Notes: generated by a model not told the origin, from the letters alone. A stretch of DNA of 64,000 nucleotides from Duganella dendranthematis (GCF_012849375.1 NZ_CP051684.1:5084001-5148000), one strand, 5' to 3'; shown: positions 9,425 to 18,935, counted from the stretch's first letter. Numbers and translations: made by a program.

Positions 9425-9715
9425 ATGACGACTTACCAGGAATACAAAGCCAAGATTGCTGAACTGGAAAATCTGGCTGAGACCGCCCGCAAGGACGAAA
9501 TTACCAAAGCTAAAGAACAAATCGCCACCATCATGCGCGATTATGGTCTGACCATCGCCGACCTGGGCGCTACCGCCAAGGCCAAGGTCTCGAAACCACG
9601 CGCTCCTGTGCCAACCAAGTACCGTGACGACGCGACCGGCCAGACCTGGACCGGCCGTGGCCGCGCGCCGAAATGGCTCGAAGGCAAGAAAAAAGAAGAT
9701 TATCTGATTAAGTAA
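9425..9715 (+). CDS. H-NS family nucleoid protein
   Basis: 96 residues, typical of the short betaproteobacterial H-NS proteins (Bv3F/MvaT-distant group). An N-terminal coiled-coil oligomerisation helix (TTYQEYKAKIAELENLAETAR) is followed by a basic linker and the C-terminal DNA-binding signature YRDDATGQTWTGRGRAPKW, with the GRGRAP minor-groove hook. These proteins silence AT-rich DNA. AAGGAAATAAG precedes the ATG closely and a strong terminator follows, so it is monocistronic. The roughly 180 bases upstream are AT-rich and could themselves be H-NS-bound (autoregulation, inferred). Confidence 0.93.
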   Translation: MTTYQEYKAKIAELENLAETARKDEITKAKEQIATIMRDYGLTIADLGATAKAKVSKPRAPVPTKYRDDATGQTWTGRGRAPKWLEGKKKEDYLIK

Positions 9716-9724
9716 TTCCTCAGC

Positions 9725-9776
9725 AAAAGCTGGTAGTCGGGGTTTATACCGCATAAACCCAGTACCAGCTTTTTTC
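9725..9776 (+). terminator. Intrinsic terminator after the H-NS gene
   Basis: AAAAGCTGGTA at 9725-9735 pairs with TACCAGCTTTTTT at 9764-9776. A second perfect stem, GGGTTTAT / ATAAACCC, is nested inside. The run of T completes a classical terminator 10 bases after the stop codon. Confidence 0.9.
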
Positions 9777-9793
9777 TTTTTCGGGCGCACTCC

Positions 9794-11074
9794 ATGAAGC
9801 GTAGCCGTCTCGCCGTATTATTCTCCGTCTTAATAGGGCTATTCTCGCCTGCCGCACAAGCGGCCGATACCTTGTTAACGCCCGCGCGGGTGTGGACCGG
9901 TAACGGTGCGCCGCACGCCAATTGGGCCGTGCTTATCACCGATAGCAAGATTGCAGCAGTCGGTTCGATAGAAACAATCAAAATACCGGTCGGCGCCGAG
10001 CGTATCAACTTGCCAGACACCACACTGATCCCCGGATTAATGGATTTGCACTCGCATGTGCTACTGCATCCATATAACGAGACTTCGTGGGACGATCAGG
10101 TCTTAAAGGAATCAGTCGAATACCGTACCTTGTTGGCCAGCCGCCACGCCGCCGCCACATTACAAGCCGGATTCACCACCTTGCGCGATCTGGGTACCGA
10201 AGGCGCGCTGTATGCCGATGTCGCTATTAAAAAAGCGATTAATGACGGCGTGATTCCCGGTCCGCGCTTATTTATCGCCACGCGCGCGATTGTCGCCAGC
10301 GGCAGTTACGGACCGTCGCCGCGCAGCTATCGCGACGATGTTGATTTGCCCAAAGGCGCGCAGGAAGCCAGTGGCGTGGATGAAGTCGTCAAAGCGGTGC
10401 GCGAGCAGGGCGCGCGCGGTGCTGACTGGATCAAGGTCTACGCCGACTATCGCACCGGCGCCGACGGTAGTTCTCACGCCACCTTCAACCAGACCGAGCT
10501 GAACGCGCTGGTGCAAACCGCGCATGAGTCCGGCCGCAAGGTGGCGGCCCACGCCAGTACCGACGAAGGCATGCGGCGCGCCACGCTGGCCGGCGTCGAT
10601 ACCATCGAGCATGGTTACGGTGGCAGCGCCGCCACCTTCAAGCTGATGGCCGAGCGCCACGTCGCGTATTTCCCCACGCTGACTGCGCCGGAAGCCACCA
10701 GCGAATACTTCCAGAAATACCAGCGTGGCGGGCCTGCGACGCCCTCTATGCAGGCAGCTGCGCGCGCCTTCGCGCTGGCGCGACAGCAGGGCGTGACCAT
10801 CGGCAACGGCAGCGATGTCGGCGTGTTCGCCCACGGCGACAACGCGCGGGAGCTGGAGTGGCTGGTGCGGCTGGGCATGACGCCGGTCGAGGCCTTGCGC
10901 GCCGCCACGGTGGTCAACGCAGCGGTGCTGGACCAGTCCGCCACGCTGGGCCAGATCAGTGCCGGCTACCTGGCTGATCTGGTGGCGGTCGAGGGCGATC
11001 CAACGCAGGATATCGGCGCGCTGCGCAAGGTGCGTTTTGTCATGAAAGGCGGCATGATTTTCCGTCGGCAATGA
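9794..11074 (+). CDS. Exported amidohydrolase (imidazolonepropionase/prolidase-like metallohydrolase)
   Basis: 426 residues. A Sec signal peptide ([22 protein letters not shown]) is followed by a composite beta-sandwich plus TIM barrel. Metal ligands visible: [11 protein letters not shown] (first HxH), a likely carbamylated Lys in [23 protein letters not shown] (third His), TIEHGYGG (fourth His) and [11 protein letters not shown] (Asp). This is the layout of the family containing Xaa-Pro dipeptidase-like and Sgx-type amidohydrolases that act on acylated or dipeptide substrates. The periplasmic location follows from the signal peptide. The substrate is not identifiable. Confidence 0.88.
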   Translation: MKRSRLAVLFSVLIGLFSPAAQAADTLLTPARVWTGNGAPHANWAVLITDSKIAAVGSIETIKIPVGAERINLPDTTLIPGLMDLHSHVLLHPYNETSWDDQVLKESVEYRTLLASRHAAATLQAGFTTLRDLGTEGALYADVAIKKAINDGVIPGPRLFIATRAIVASGSYGPSPRSYRDDVDLPKGAQEASGVDEVVKAVREQGARGADWIKVYADYRTGADGSSHATFNQTELNALVQTAHESGRKVAAHASTDEGMRRATLAGVDTIEHGYGGSAATFKLMAERHVAYFPTLTAPEATSEYFQKYQRGGPATPSMQAAARAFALARQQGVTIGNGSDVGVFAHGDNARELEWLVRLGMTPVEALRAATVVNAAVLDQSATLGQISAGYLADLVAVEGDPTQDIGALRKVRFVMKGGMIFRRQ

Positions 11075-11108
11075 GCCGAGCCCGGCCATTTCGTGAGATG
11101 ATTGCGAA

Positions 11109-11726
11109 ATGCCATCTATTCCATTGTTTCCGCTGAAGACCATCCTGTTTCCTGACGGGCATTTGCCTTTGCAGGTGTTCGAAGTGCGTTATCTGGACCT
11201 GGTCAAGCGCTGCATCGCCAAGGGCGAAGAGTTCGGCGTGGTCTCGCTGCTGGATGGGAGCGAGGTGCGTTTGCCGGAGCAGCACGAGACCTTGTCCGCC
11301 TGCGGCACCATGGCGCGCATCCTGGACTGGGCGGCGCCGCTGCCGGGGCTATTGCAGATTTCCTGCATCGGCACCACGCGCTTCCAGGTGAAATCCGCCG
11401 AGCAACTGAAGCACGGCCTGTGGATGGCCGAGGTGGAAGAGGTGGCAGAAGACATGGTGGTACCCATCCCAAGCGAACAGCAGGACGTCGCCAACGCGCT
11501 AGGCGCCTTGATCCGTTCTCTGCAAAAGAAACAGATTTCCACCGCGAATATGTCGCTGGCGCCGCCGTACCGGCTGGACGAAGCCGGCTGGGTCGCCAAC
11601 CGCTGGTGCGAACTGCTGCGGCTGGACCTGGAGGAAAAGCAGCGTCTGCTGCTACAGGAAAATCCCGTGCTGCGGCTGGAACTGGTGCAGGACGTGCTCA
11701 GCGAAAACGGTCTGCTCGATAACTGA
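11109..11726 (+). CDS. LON peptidase substrate-binding domain protein
   Basis: 205 residues with the PUA-like fold found at the N-terminus of Lon: IPLFPLKTILFPDGHLPLQVFE, then RYLDLVKRC and GEEFGVVSL, all classic for Pfam LON_substr_bdg. The helical second half (LDLEEKQRLLLQENPVLRLELV) is also family-typical. There is no AAA or protease domain, so it is the stand-alone form common in Proteobacteria, of uncertain role in protein quality control. The stop abuts the EamA stop on the other strand in TGATCA. Confidence 0.9.
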   Translation: MPSIPLFPLKTILFPDGHLPLQVFEVRYLDLVKRCIAKGEEFGVVSLLDGSEVRLPEQHETLSACGTMARILDWAAPLPGLLQISCIGTTRFQVKSAEQLKHGLWMAEVEEVAEDMVVPIPSEQQDVANALGALIRSLQKKQISTANMSLAPPYRLDEAGWVANRWCELLRLDLEEKQRLLLQENPVLRLELVQDVLSENGLLDN

Positions 11727-12686
11727 TCAGCCGGCGTGCGCCTCGCTGGCGTCATCCAGCGCATGGATGCGTACCGACCACATCACGCCCGCGATCAGCA
11801 GCACCATGGCGGCAATCTCCAGCCCGCGCGGCCACTGCTGCTTGTAGATAAATCCATACAGCAGCGCGAACAGCGTTTCAAACAGGATCAACTGGCCGGA
11901 CAAGGTAAGCGGCACCTTGCGGCTGGCGATATTCCACAGATGGTTGCCGACCGCCGACGCTCCCAGCGCAATTACCGCGCTGACGATCCAGAACAGTCCC
12001 CAGTCACGCCCGCTAGCCACTGCGCCGGCGCCGGTCACTTGGCCATGGAAGAACACCAGGCCCACCAGCGCAATCACCAGCGCGATCAGTCCGCTGGACA
12101 CGCCATACAAGGCCGACCACTCGCCGCTGCTGAAATGCGGATTACGCTTCAGATAGCGGGCGTTATCGACCGAGTACCAGGTCCAGCACGTCAGCGCGAC
12201 CGTCGCACACAGCACGCCGAGCAGCTTGCTGGCGAGCGGCAGGCCATTCCCGACATCATGCGTGAAGACGTCGATATTGATGCAGGCGATGCCCGCCGCT
12301 ACCAGCAGCAGCGGCCAGGTCAGCTGCCTGAGCGGCACCGAGCCGTGGTCCTTGTGCCCCACCAGCGTGACCGAGATCGGCAGCACGCCGATGATCAGCG
12401 ACGTCGCCGCCACGCCGGCCAGCTTGACGCCTAGCGCAAGCAGCATGTAGTAGACGATGTTGCCGGCCAGCGCGTGCTTGATCATGGCGATGATGTCGCC
12501 GCGGTCCAGCCTGCGCAGCAGTTTCGGCAGCCGCGTCGACATCACGGCGGCGGCGATCAGGCCGTAGCAGATGTAGCGCCCGCACGCCATTTCCAGCGGC
12601 GTGAACGCGCGCAGGAATTCCGGCGCCACAAACACCATGCCCCACATGGCGCCTGCCAGCAAACCACACAACACGCCTTGCAGCAT
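11727..12686 (-). CDS. EamA/DMT-family transporter
   Basis: 319 residues with about ten hydrophobic helices arranged as two five-helix EamA repeats, beginning LLAGAMWGMVFVAPEFL and with a second-repeat segment near ASAVGNHLWNIASRKVPLTLSGQL. The PLTLSGQLILFETLFALLYG segment is typical of the drug/metabolite transporter superfamily. Probably exports an amino acid or metabolite across the inner membrane; the substrate is unknown. It is the last gene of a trpS-DUF1294-EamA run, 11 bases after DUF1294. Confidence 0.87.
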   Translation of the reverse strand: MLQGVLCGLLAGAMWGMVFVAPEFLRAFTPLEMACGRYICYGLIAAAVMSTRLPKLLRRLDRGDIIAMIKHALAGNIVYYMLLALGVKLAGVAATSLIIGVLPISVTLVGHKDHGSVPLRQLTWPLLLVAAGIACINIDVFTHDVGNGLPLASKLLGVLCATVALTCWTWYSVDNARYLKRNPHFSSGEWSALYGVSSGLIALVIALVGLVFFHGQVTGAGAVASGRDWGLFWIVSAVIALGASAVGNHLWNIASRKVPLTLSGQLILFETLFALLYGFIYKQQWPRGLEIAAMVLLIAGVMWSVRIHALDDASEAHAG

Positions 12687-12697
12687 CGTCGGATTCC

Positions 12698-12928
12698 TTA
12701 GTTGAGAGTAGAGAGCCAGCCCACGGCGGCGACGTTCAGCACCACGCTGCCCCAGTAGGCGACCTGGAAAGAAGTCTTGACCGTCTTATGCCGCAGCCAG
12801 CGCTGCGCCAGCAGTCCGCCCGGCCAGCCGCAACCCAGGCCCAGCAACAGCAAGGTGCGTTCAGGAATGCGGCGGCGCTGGTGGATGGCCGCCGATTTGT
12901 CGATGGCGTAGGCGATGAAACAGGCCAC
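12698..12928 (-). CDS. DUF1294 small membrane protein
   Basis: 76 residues from a GTG. The family core is clear: YAIDKSAA, then RRRIPERTLLLLGLGCGWPGG and the conserved FRHKT-like motif, here LRHKTVKTSF. There are three hydrophobic segments. The reading frame stays open upstream with hydrophobic residues (ALNWLWLASFYGVASV) that fit the family's first helix, so the true start may lie further upstream, overlapping the end of trpS and using a rare start codon. Unlike many relatives it has no cold-shock domain fused. Function unknown. Confidence 0.75.
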   Translation of the reverse strand: MACFIAYAIDKSAAIHQRRRIPERTLLLLGLGCGWPGGLLAQRWLRHKTVKTSFQVAYWGSVVLNVAAVGWLSTLN

Positions 12929-12981
12929 GCTGGCGACGCCATAGAACGACGCCAGCCACAGCCAGTTCAGCGCCGGTGTGT

Positions 12982-14046
12982 TCAGAAGTAGCTCAGGCCG
13001 AGGGCGGCCTTGACTTCGTCGGCGGTTTTGGCGGCCACTTCACGGGCGTGCATGGTGCCTTCCTTCAGCAACTGCATGATGTAGCCCTTGTCTTTCTCCA
13101 GCGCTTCGCGGCGGGCGCGGATTGGCGCCAGCAGTTCCTGCAGCACCACTTCCAGGCGTTTCTTGACGATCGAATCGCCCAGGCCGCCGCGCACGTAGTG
13201 GGCTTTCATTTCTTCCAGCTTGTCTTTTTCCGGATCGAAGGCGTCGAGGTAGATGAAGGCGACGTTGCCTTCCAGGTGGCCTGGATCTTCCACGCGCAGG
13301 TGCAGCGGGTCGGTGTAGACCTTCTTGACGGCGGCGGTGATCTCGGCGGCGGTGGCACCCAGGTTGATGGTGTTGCCCAGCGATTTACTCATCTTGGCTT
13401 TGCCGTCGATGCCCGGCAAGCGGCCAATGTCCGGCACCAGCGCCTTGCACTCGACCAGGATGTCTTTATTCACGATGCGATTGAAGCGGCGCACGATTTC
13501 GTTGGTCTGTTCGATCATCGGAATCTGGTCTTCGCCGACCGGCACCAGCGTGGCCTTGAAGGCCGAGATGTCGGCGGCTTGCGAGGCGGGGTAGGTCAGG
13601 AAGCCGGCCGGAATATCGCGCTCGAAGCCGCGCAGGGCGATTTCGGTCTTGACGGTCGGGTTGCGCTCCAGGCGCGCCACGGTGACCATGTTCAGGTAAT
13701 AAAAGGTCAGCTCGGCGAGCTCCGGAATCTGCGACTGGATCAGGATGGTCGACTTGGCCGGGTCGATGCCGACTGCCAGGTAATCCAGCGCCACTTCGAC
13801 CACGTTGCGGTGCACCTTATTGGTGTCGTCCATATTGTCGGTCAACGCTTGCGAGTCGGCCAGCATGATGAATTGCTTGAATTGGTGCTGGTATTCCACG
13901 CGGTTGCGCAGGCTGCCGACGAAGTGGCCGAGGTGCAGCGGGCCGGTTGGACGGTCGCCGGTCAGGATGATTTGCGGACCCTTGGGTGCGGTGGCGACCG
14001 AGGAGACTTCGGCGGCGTCGGTTTGTGGCAGTTCAGGCAGACTCAT
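12982..14046 (-). CDS. trpS: Tryptophanyl-tRNA synthetase
   Basis: About 354 residues. Class I synthetase motifs are present: the HIGH-type signature in [15 protein letters not shown] near the N-terminus and [10 protein letters not shown] for the KMSKS loop. ATP-dependent charging of tRNA-Trp is assigned with confidence. I use the ATG at 14046, preceded by AAGGAA, rather than the in-frame ATG at 14097, which would add a poorly conserved extension. Likely first gene of a short operon with DUF1294 and EamA. Confidence 0.96.
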   Translation of the reverse strand: MSLPELPQTDAAEVSSVATAPKGPQIILTGDRPTGPLHLGHFVGSLRNRVEYQHQFKQFIMLADSQALTDNMDDTNKVHRNVVEVALDYLAVGIDPAKSTILIQSQIPELAELTFYYLNMVTVARLERNPTVKTEIALRGFERDIPAGFLTYPASQAADISAFKATLVPVGEDQIPMIEQTNEIVRRFNRIVNKDILVECKALVPDIGRLPGIDGKAKMSKSLGNTINLGATAAEITAAVKKVYTDPLHLRVEDPGHLEGNVAFIYLDAFDPEKDKLEEMKAHYVRGGLGDSIVKKRLEVVLQELLAPIRARREALEKDKGYIMQLLKEGTMHAREVAAKTADEVKAALGLSYF

Positions 14047-14295
14047 CAGGGTTCCTTTACGTTGCCCCGGTCCGGTGAGCGGATACAAAAACGCCACCAG
14101 ACTAGGGCGGCGTTGATAAAAATATCACATCACTATGGTTGTACAGTGGCCGCGCTCGCTAAGAGCGGCGCCAATACGTGCGGGTGTGAGGCGGGGCATA
14201 AAAAATCATGGCCGTATGGTTGCAGTTTGGTGGCGGTCTGTCAAGTTCGGAACTCTTTTGCGCGGAAGGCGGTCTAAACCAAAAAGGAGAACAAC

Positions 14296-14535
14296 ATGTC
14301 GAACAACTTTGATACGGTAACGTTCATGGATACTTTGGTGGAAGGCCACTTCTCCCAAAAACAGGCAAAAGCGCTTACGGTGGCGTTGCTTCATCTCATC
14401 GATATGCACCTGGTAACTAAAGACTATCTGGATATGCGCTTGGTGCAATTAAAGTTCGAAATCATTCAGTGGATGGTTGGTCTTATGCTTGTGCAGTCCG
14501 GTGTGACGGCGGTACTGTTCAAACTTCTGCACTAG
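14296..14535 (+). CDS. Small coiled-coil membrane protein (DUF1640-like)
   Basis: 79 residues after a strong AAAAGGAGAAC ribosome-binding site. The layout is that of the DUF1640/CCDC90-like small bacterial proteins: FDTVTFMDTLVEGHFSQKQAKAL, an amphipathic helical region with TKDYLDMRL, then a single C-terminal transmembrane helix (WMVGLMLVQSGVTAVLFKLL). Role unknown. Its last 17 bases overlap the XRE regulator gene on the other strand. Confidence 0.72.
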   Translation: MSNNFDTVTFMDTLVEGHFSQKQAKALTVALLHLIDMHLVTKDYLDMRLVQLKFEIIQWMVGLMLVQSGVTAVLFKLLH

Positions 14536-14758
14536 CTGCATCGTCGTTGTCCGGCCCCGGCGTGCGCTCCAGGATGTCGCCTGGCTGGCAGTCCAGCCGC
14601 TCGCAGATTTTTTCCAGTGTGGAAAAACGTATGCCTTTGACTTTGCCGGATTTGAGCAGCGACAGGTTTTGCTCCGTAATGCCCACATACGCTGCCAGCT
14701 CGCGCGACTTGACCTTGCGCTTGGCCAGCATCAGGTCGAGATTGATCACGATGGCCAT
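14519..14758 (-). CDS. XRE-family helix-turn-helix regulator (YozG/Cro-like)
   Basis: 79 residues; nearly the whole protein is one HTH domain (NLDLMLAKRKVKSRELAAYVGITEQNLSLLKSGKVKG, then FSTLEKICERLDCQPGDIL). This compact type is commonly encoded beside DUF2975 membrane proteins, as here: its ATG overlaps the DUF2975 stop in TGATG. The pair probably forms a small sensor/repressor unit (inferred from conserved adjacency). Confidence 0.9.
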   Translation of the reverse strand: MAIVINLDLMLAKRKVKSRELAAYVGITEQNLSLLKSGKVKGIRFSTLEKICERLDCQPGDILERTPGPDNDDAASAEV

Positions 14759-15279
14759 CAGATGAACGCCTCATTCTCCGCCGCCAGACGGCTGCCTTCC
14801 TGCATCAGTCGCGTGACCAGATAAAACAGTCCACACACCAGCAGCAGGATGATCTGCTCCGACCGCACCCCCACCGACACATGCCGGTCGCCGCCCGCCA
14901 TCAGCCAGAACGCCAGCGTCCGCACCGGCGGTTCGGCAATCGTCAGCAGCGTTGACGCCAGCGTGGCGCCGGCGAACGCGCGCAGATGGCTTACCGATTG
15001 CGCCGTGAACAAATCCTGACGCCGGAAATTCAGCAGCAACCGGTCCAGCCGCCACAAACCATAGCCCATCACCAGCAGCGGCAGGGCCGCCAGCGCCGCA
15101 CCCAGTGCCCGCTGCGACGGCGACATCGCCAGCTTGGCCGCCGTGCTGACGCCTTCCGCCGTGATCTCGATGGTCATGCTGCCGATCGCCGGCGCAAACG
15201 TGGTCCACGCAAACACAAAGAACGCCGCCTGCACGGCAACGCACAGCCACAGGAAAGTGCGGATCAGTGAGATTTTCAT
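14758..15279 (-). CDS. DUF2975 membrane protein
   Basis: 173 residues with four predicted transmembrane helices (IRTFLWLCVAVQAAFFVFAW; LGAALAALPLLVMGYGLW; FAGATLASTLLTIA; IILLLVCGLFYLVTRLM) and the short cytoplasmic NFRRQDLFTAQSVSHLR motif characteristic of DUF2975. It is first in a two-gene operon with the XRE regulator. Molecular function unknown; the pairing suggests it modulates the regulator. Confidence 0.85.
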   Translation of the reverse strand: MKISLIRTFLWLCVAVQAAFFVFAWTTFAPAIGSMTIEITAEGVSTAAKLAMSPSQRALGAALAALPLLVMGYGLWRLDRLLLNFRRQDLFTAQSVSHLRAFAGATLASTLLTIAEPPVRTLAFWLMAGGDRHVSVGVRSEQIILLLVCGLFYLVTRLMQEGSRLAAENEAFI

Positions 15280-15349
15280 AAATTTATCGTTTTACAGTAA
15301 GTTTTTGTTGTTGTATATTGAATTGTACATTTAAAAACAGGAGCGGGAA
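15280..15349. promoter_or_regulatory. AT-rich divergent promoter region
   Basis: A 70-base AT-rich spacer between the divergent DUF2975 and lipoprotein-hydrolase genes. It includes TGTATATTGAATTGTACA, a partial dyad with TGTA/TACA ends that could be an operator for the nearby XRE regulator. Suggestive only. Confidence 0.35.
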
Positions 15350-16186
15350 ATGAGGCAAGCATGGCTGGCGGTAATCGTGTTGATGTTGTCCGGATGTGCG
15401 ATGCAGGTAGGGGAGCGGAATATCCTGCGCGCCGACAAACCCGGCGATGCACCGCCGTCTCACACCCTCGACAGCACCAGCGCACCAGCCTGGCAGCTCG
15501 ATAAAGTCTCGCTGCCGGCTGCGGATGCGGAACTGCACGGGATCTCGGCCACCCGTCCCGGCAATGCGCTGACGGTGCTGTACTTCGGCGGCAACAGCTT
15601 CCATCTCGACCAGCACGGCGCGGAGGTGCTGGGCGCGATCGCGCCATGTGGCGCCGACGTCACCATCTTCGACTATCGCGGCTATGGCCGCAGCAAGGGC
15701 GTGCCAACCATCGCCACGCTGAAGAGCGACGCGCTGCGGATCTTCGACGACGTCAACGCGCGCCGTCCCGGCCAAGTAGTGCTGCATGGGCAATCGCTCG
15801 GCAGTTTCGTCGCCGCCTACGTGGCGCAGCAGCGTCCCGCCGCGCGGGGCCTGATACTGGAATCGACCACCACCAACGCGCGCGACTGGGGCAACGCCAT
15901 GCTGCCATGGTATGCGTGGCCGTTCGTGCGGCTGGAGATCAGCCCGGAATTGCAGGATATCGACAACGTAGCGGCGGCAGCGGGCTACGCCGGACCGGCG
16001 CTGGTGCTGGAAGGGGAGGCTGATAACACCACGCCGCCGCGCCTGGCGAAGCAGGTGTACGCGGCGCTGCCGTCATCGTCCAAACGGCTGCTGCTGGTGC
16101 CGGGCGCCGGCCATAACGATGTGCTGACCAATGCGATGGTGCAGCCGGCCTACTGCGAATTTATCGGCCGGCTGGCGGCACATTAA
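15350..16186 (+). CDS. Alpha/beta hydrolase lipoprotein
   Basis: 278 residues. The N-terminus carries a lipobox (LMLSGC) so the protein is probably membrane-anchored. Alpha/beta hydrolase elements follow: LYFGGNS oxyanion region, FDYRGYGRSKG, the nucleophile elbow HGQSLGS, a late Asp in LEGEADNTTPP and the catalytic His in GAGHNDV. This matches the Abhd12/13-like (YfhR/BEM46) hydrolase group. Substrate unknown. Its stop overlaps the stop of the binding protein on the other strand (TTAA). Confidence 0.87.
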   Translation: MRQAWLAVIVLMLSGCAMQVGERNILRADKPGDAPPSHTLDSTSAPAWQLDKVSLPAADAELHGISATRPGNALTVLYFGGNSFHLDQHGAEVLGAIAPCGADVTIFDYRGYGRSKGVPTIATLKSDALRIFDDVNARRPGQVVLHGQSLGSFVAAYVAQQRPAARGLILESTTTNARDWGNAMLPWYAWPFVRLEISPELQDIDNVAAAAGYAGPALVLEGEADNTTPPRLAKQVYAALPSSSKRLLLVPGAGHNDVLTNAMVQPAYCEFIGRLAAH

Positions 16187-16995
16187 CGCGGACGCACGCT
16201 GTCGGACAGCAGGTCGGTGCGGAAGTAGTGCCGGTAACCATCCATCACCTGATTGGATTTGCCGGCTTTCTCCAGCGCCTCGCGCAGGATGGCCAGGTCT
16301 TCCGGTTTGAGCGCGTTGGAGATGTAAGCGCCGCTCTGGCTCCACGGCAGCTCCGGAATGGTCTCCATCTTCAGCCGCTCCTGCAAGCCGTGCACGCGCT
16401 GCTCACGGCGAATCGCGCCAGCCATCAGCGTTGGCCCCATGATGGTGACGTCGGCCGAACCCGCATGCAGCAGCCGCGCCACCGCAATCACGTCCACCTC
16501 CACGAACAGGCGGCCCTGTTTTTGCAGCTCGGTGAGCAGCGCCGAATACTTCTCGCCATAATCAAAGCCGCGCACCACGGCCACGCGTAATTCGCGCCGC
16601 GCCAGCAGGTCCGGCAGGTCGGGGATCGGCGCGCGGCCGCTACTCACCGAAATCAGCATCGGACGGTGATTGATCATCGGGATGAAGGTGCCCATCTGGT
16701 CGCGATCCTGCGTGCGCGAGGCCGGCGCCAGCACGTCCGCCGTGCCGTTCTTGAACATTGCCACCTGGCGCGCGCGCGGCACCACGGTGAACACGAAGCT
16801 GCAGCCGATCTTCTGCCCAAGGCCGCGCAGCAGATCCGGATAAATGCCCTTCACATGGGCGCCGTCGATGATGACGCTGGCGCCGTTGGCTGATACCGGC
16901 ACCGAGATCTCGCGCGAACAGCCGGTGGCGCCGGCGCTGTGTGAGGCAAATGCCAGGCTGACGGCGCACGCCGCCATCAATAAACGCAGCTTCAT
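16183..16995 (-). CDS. Periplasmic solute-binding protein (SBP_bac_3-like)
   Basis: 270 residues starting at the ATG at 16995, which overlaps the MFS stop by 4 bases (ATGA). The signal peptide ends near SAGATG. The body has the type-II periplasmic-binding-protein layout (GIYPDLLRGLGQKIGC; GTADVLAPASRTQ; ELRVAVVRGFDYGEKY; SADVTIMGP). Similar orphan SBP_bac_3 proteins occur without ABC permeases and may act as sensors or accessory factors; none is encoded here. The same reading frame is open far upstream but that part is out of phase with the real MFS gene and is ignored. Confidence 0.82.
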   Translation of the reverse strand: MKLRLLMAACAVSLAFASHSAGATGCSREISVPVSANGASVIIDGAHVKGIYPDLLRGLGQKIGCSFVFTVVPRARQVAMFKNGTADVLAPASRTQDRDQMGTFIPMINHRPMLISVSSGRAPIPDLPDLLARRELRVAVVRGFDYGEKYSALLTELQKQGRLFVEVDVIAVARLLHAGSADVTIMGPTLMAGAIRREQRVHGLQERLKMETIPELPWSQSGAYISNALKPEDLAILREALEKAGKSNQVMDGYRHYFRTDLLSDSVRPR

Positions 16996-18251
16996 GCTTC
17001 CTCCGCCTTGTGCTTGCCGAAGTAGCGCTGCGCCACCAGCACCGCCATCGCCTGCATGGCCGCGCACAGATAGAAGGTGCTGCCCACGCGCCAGTCGCCG
17101 GCCGGCAGGTGGCTGACTTCTCCAAGAATCGCGGAACCCAGCAGCGGCATGATGATCACGCCCACGCTGCTGATCGATTGCAGCGATCCCATTAATTCGC
17201 CTTGCTCGTCGGCCGGCGTGTGTTTGGAGATGATGCTCTGCAGCGCCGGGCCAATCGCAAACGACAGCACATTGCAGACGATCAGCACATACATCATCCA
17301 GCCCTGCGTGGCCAGGCCATACAGCAGATAGGTGACCGTGCCGGAGACCATGCCCAGCTGCGCCAGCCGCACCTCGCCGAAGCGCTTGATCAGGAGGCCG
17401 AGCAGGCCGGCTTGCACCACGGCCGCCGTCAGGCCGACGCAGAACAGCGCCGCGCCATTCTGGCCCGGCGTCCAGTTGAAGCGGAAGGTGGTGTACAGCA
17501 CCCAGGTGGTTTGCAGCATCATCGCCGCCAGCGTCACCAGCGTGTAAGTCACGACCAGGCCGCGGATGTCGGTGCGGCGCACCAGCTTGGCCAGTGCCGC
17601 CAGTGGATTGATCTTGGAGAGCTTGAACGGCGCGCGGCGGGCCGCCGGCAGCGATTCCGGCACCATCAGATAGCCGTACACCAGATTGGCGGCCGACAGC
17701 GCGCCGGCCACATAGAACGGCAGGTGCAAATCGACCGTGCCCAGTAGCCCGCCCAGCATCGGCCCGCAAATAAAGCCCAGACCGAACGCCGCGCCGATCT
17801 TGCCGAAGCTCTTGGCGCGGTTCTCCGGCGTCGAGATATCCGACGCGTACGCCGACGCCACCGACATGCTGGCCGACGACATGCCGCCGATCACGCGGCC
17901 GATGAACAGGCAGGCCAGGTTGGGCGCCCACGCCGTGGTCAGGAAGTTGATGCTCATGCCGGCCATCGAATACAGCAGCACCGGACGGCGGCCGACGCGG
18001 TCGCTGATCGCGCCGAGCATCGGCATGAACAGGAACTGCATCAAACCGAACACCGCGCTCATCACGCCATACCAGTAAGCCTGGTTGTCGCGCGTGCCGG
18101 TGAATTCGCCGACCAGCACCGGCAACACCGGCACAATCAGGCCGATGCCCAGCATATCGATGAAAACGCAGATCAGGACAAAGTTCAGATTACCCGGCGG
18201 CTTGCCCGGTACCGGCAGCGGCGCCGCTGCCGAGGTGTCGGTGGTGGTCAT
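16992..18251 (-). CDS. MFS transporter, TCR/Tet-like
   Basis: 419 residues, 12 transmembrane helices. The motif-A loop GAISDRVGRRPVLL is intact between helices 2 and 3, and the first helix carries FIDMLGIGLIVPVLPVL, both typical of the TetA/TCR drug-proton antiporter group. Likely exports a small molecule. It lies in an HD-MFS-binding protein run on the minus strand with spacings of 24 and -4 bases. Tetracycline itself cannot be inferred as substrate. Confidence 0.88.
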   Translation of the reverse strand: MTTTDTSAAAPLPVPGKPPGNLNFVLICVFIDMLGIGLIVPVLPVLVGEFTGTRDNQAYWYGVMSAVFGLMQFLFMPMLGAISDRVGRRPVLLYSMAGMSINFLTTAWAPNLACLFIGRVIGGMSSASMSVASAYASDISTPENRAKSFGKIGAAFGLGFICGPMLGGLLGTVDLHLPFYVAGALSAANLVYGYLMVPESLPAARRAPFKLSKINPLAALAKLVRRTDIRGLVVTYTLVTLAAMMLQTTWVLYTTFRFNWTPGQNGAALFCVGLTAAVVQAGLLGLLIKRFGEVRLAQLGMVSGTVTYLLYGLATQGWMMYVLIVCNVLSFAIGPALQSIISKHTPADEQGELMGSLQSISSVGVIIMPLLGSAILGEVSHLPAGDWRVGSTFYLCAAMQAMAVLVAQRYFGKHKAEEA

Positions 18252-18275
18252 GTAGGGGAGGTGGGCGAGGGTCGG

Positions 18276-18935
18276 TTACGGCGCGGCCGGGCTGGCGGCC
18301 CATTCGGCGATAAAGCTGTCGCGGAAGGCGATCAATTCATTCAGCCGGTTGTCCGCCAGGCGGCGGCCTGCGGTGGTCTGCATGGTGCCAGGCAGGGTGG
18401 CCAGCTTAGTGTCGATATGGTCCAGCGCGTACGCCTTGTCATCCAGGTCGCGGTGCAGCGCCATCGGATCGTCTGGATGCGCCAGCGCCGAATCCATGCG
18501 GCCGGCGGTGTAGAACAACCGCGCCAGGCCAACCGCGCCCAGTGCATCCAGCCGGTCGGCGTCCTGCACGATTTTGGCTTCGATGGTTTCGGCGCGGATG
18601 CCGGCGGAAAAACTGTGACTTTCGATGGCGTGGGCGACGCCGGCCAGTTTATTGGGCGGGAAGTCCAGCTCGGCCAGCTGGCGGCTGGCCAGCAGCGCCG
18701 CCTTGCGCGACGCCAGATGGCGTTCGGGGTCATTTTTTTGCAGGTTGACCAAGTCATGCAGATAACAGCCGGCCAGCACCACCAGCGCATCGGCCTCGGG
18801 GTAATCATTCAGCAGCAGGCTGGCGTTGCGCCATACGCGGTGCAGATGGTTGGTATCGTGGGCGCCATCCACGCCCTGTGCCGCAGCGGCCAGGGCGACC
18901 AGGCGCGGGTGCCAACCAGTAAGCAAGCTATTCAT
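18276..18935 (-). CDS. HD-domain phosphohydrolase
   Basis: 219 residues. Metal-dependent HD signatures are present: HDTNHLHRVWRN (first His), CYLHDLVNLQ (HD pair) and QDADRLDALGAVG (distal Asp), the pattern of the YedJ/YpgQ-like HD hydrolases that act on nucleotides. GGGAG precedes the ATG. Probably the first gene of the operon with the MFS transporter; the functional link is unclear. Confidence 0.88.
   Translation of the reverse strand: MNSLLTGWHPRLVALAAAAQGVDGAHDTNHLHRVWRNASLLLNDYPEADALVVLAGCYLHDLVNLQKNDPERHLASRKAALLASRQLAELDFPPNKLAGVAHAIESHSFSAGIRAETIEAKIVQDADRLDALGAVGLARLFYTAGRMDSALAHPDDPMALHRDLDDKAYALDHIDTKLATLPGTMQTTAGRRLADNRLNELIAFRDSFIAEWAASPAAP

Noticed and set aside
12976..14277. 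433-codon plus-strand open frame opposite trpS
   Set aside because: trpS on the minus strand has HIGH and KMSKS signatures; the plus frame has none.
16996..17931. Upstream half of the long minus-strand frame ending at 16183
   Set aside because: Out-of-phase shadow of the MFS gene; the true binding protein starts at 16995 with a signal peptide and an ATGA overlap.
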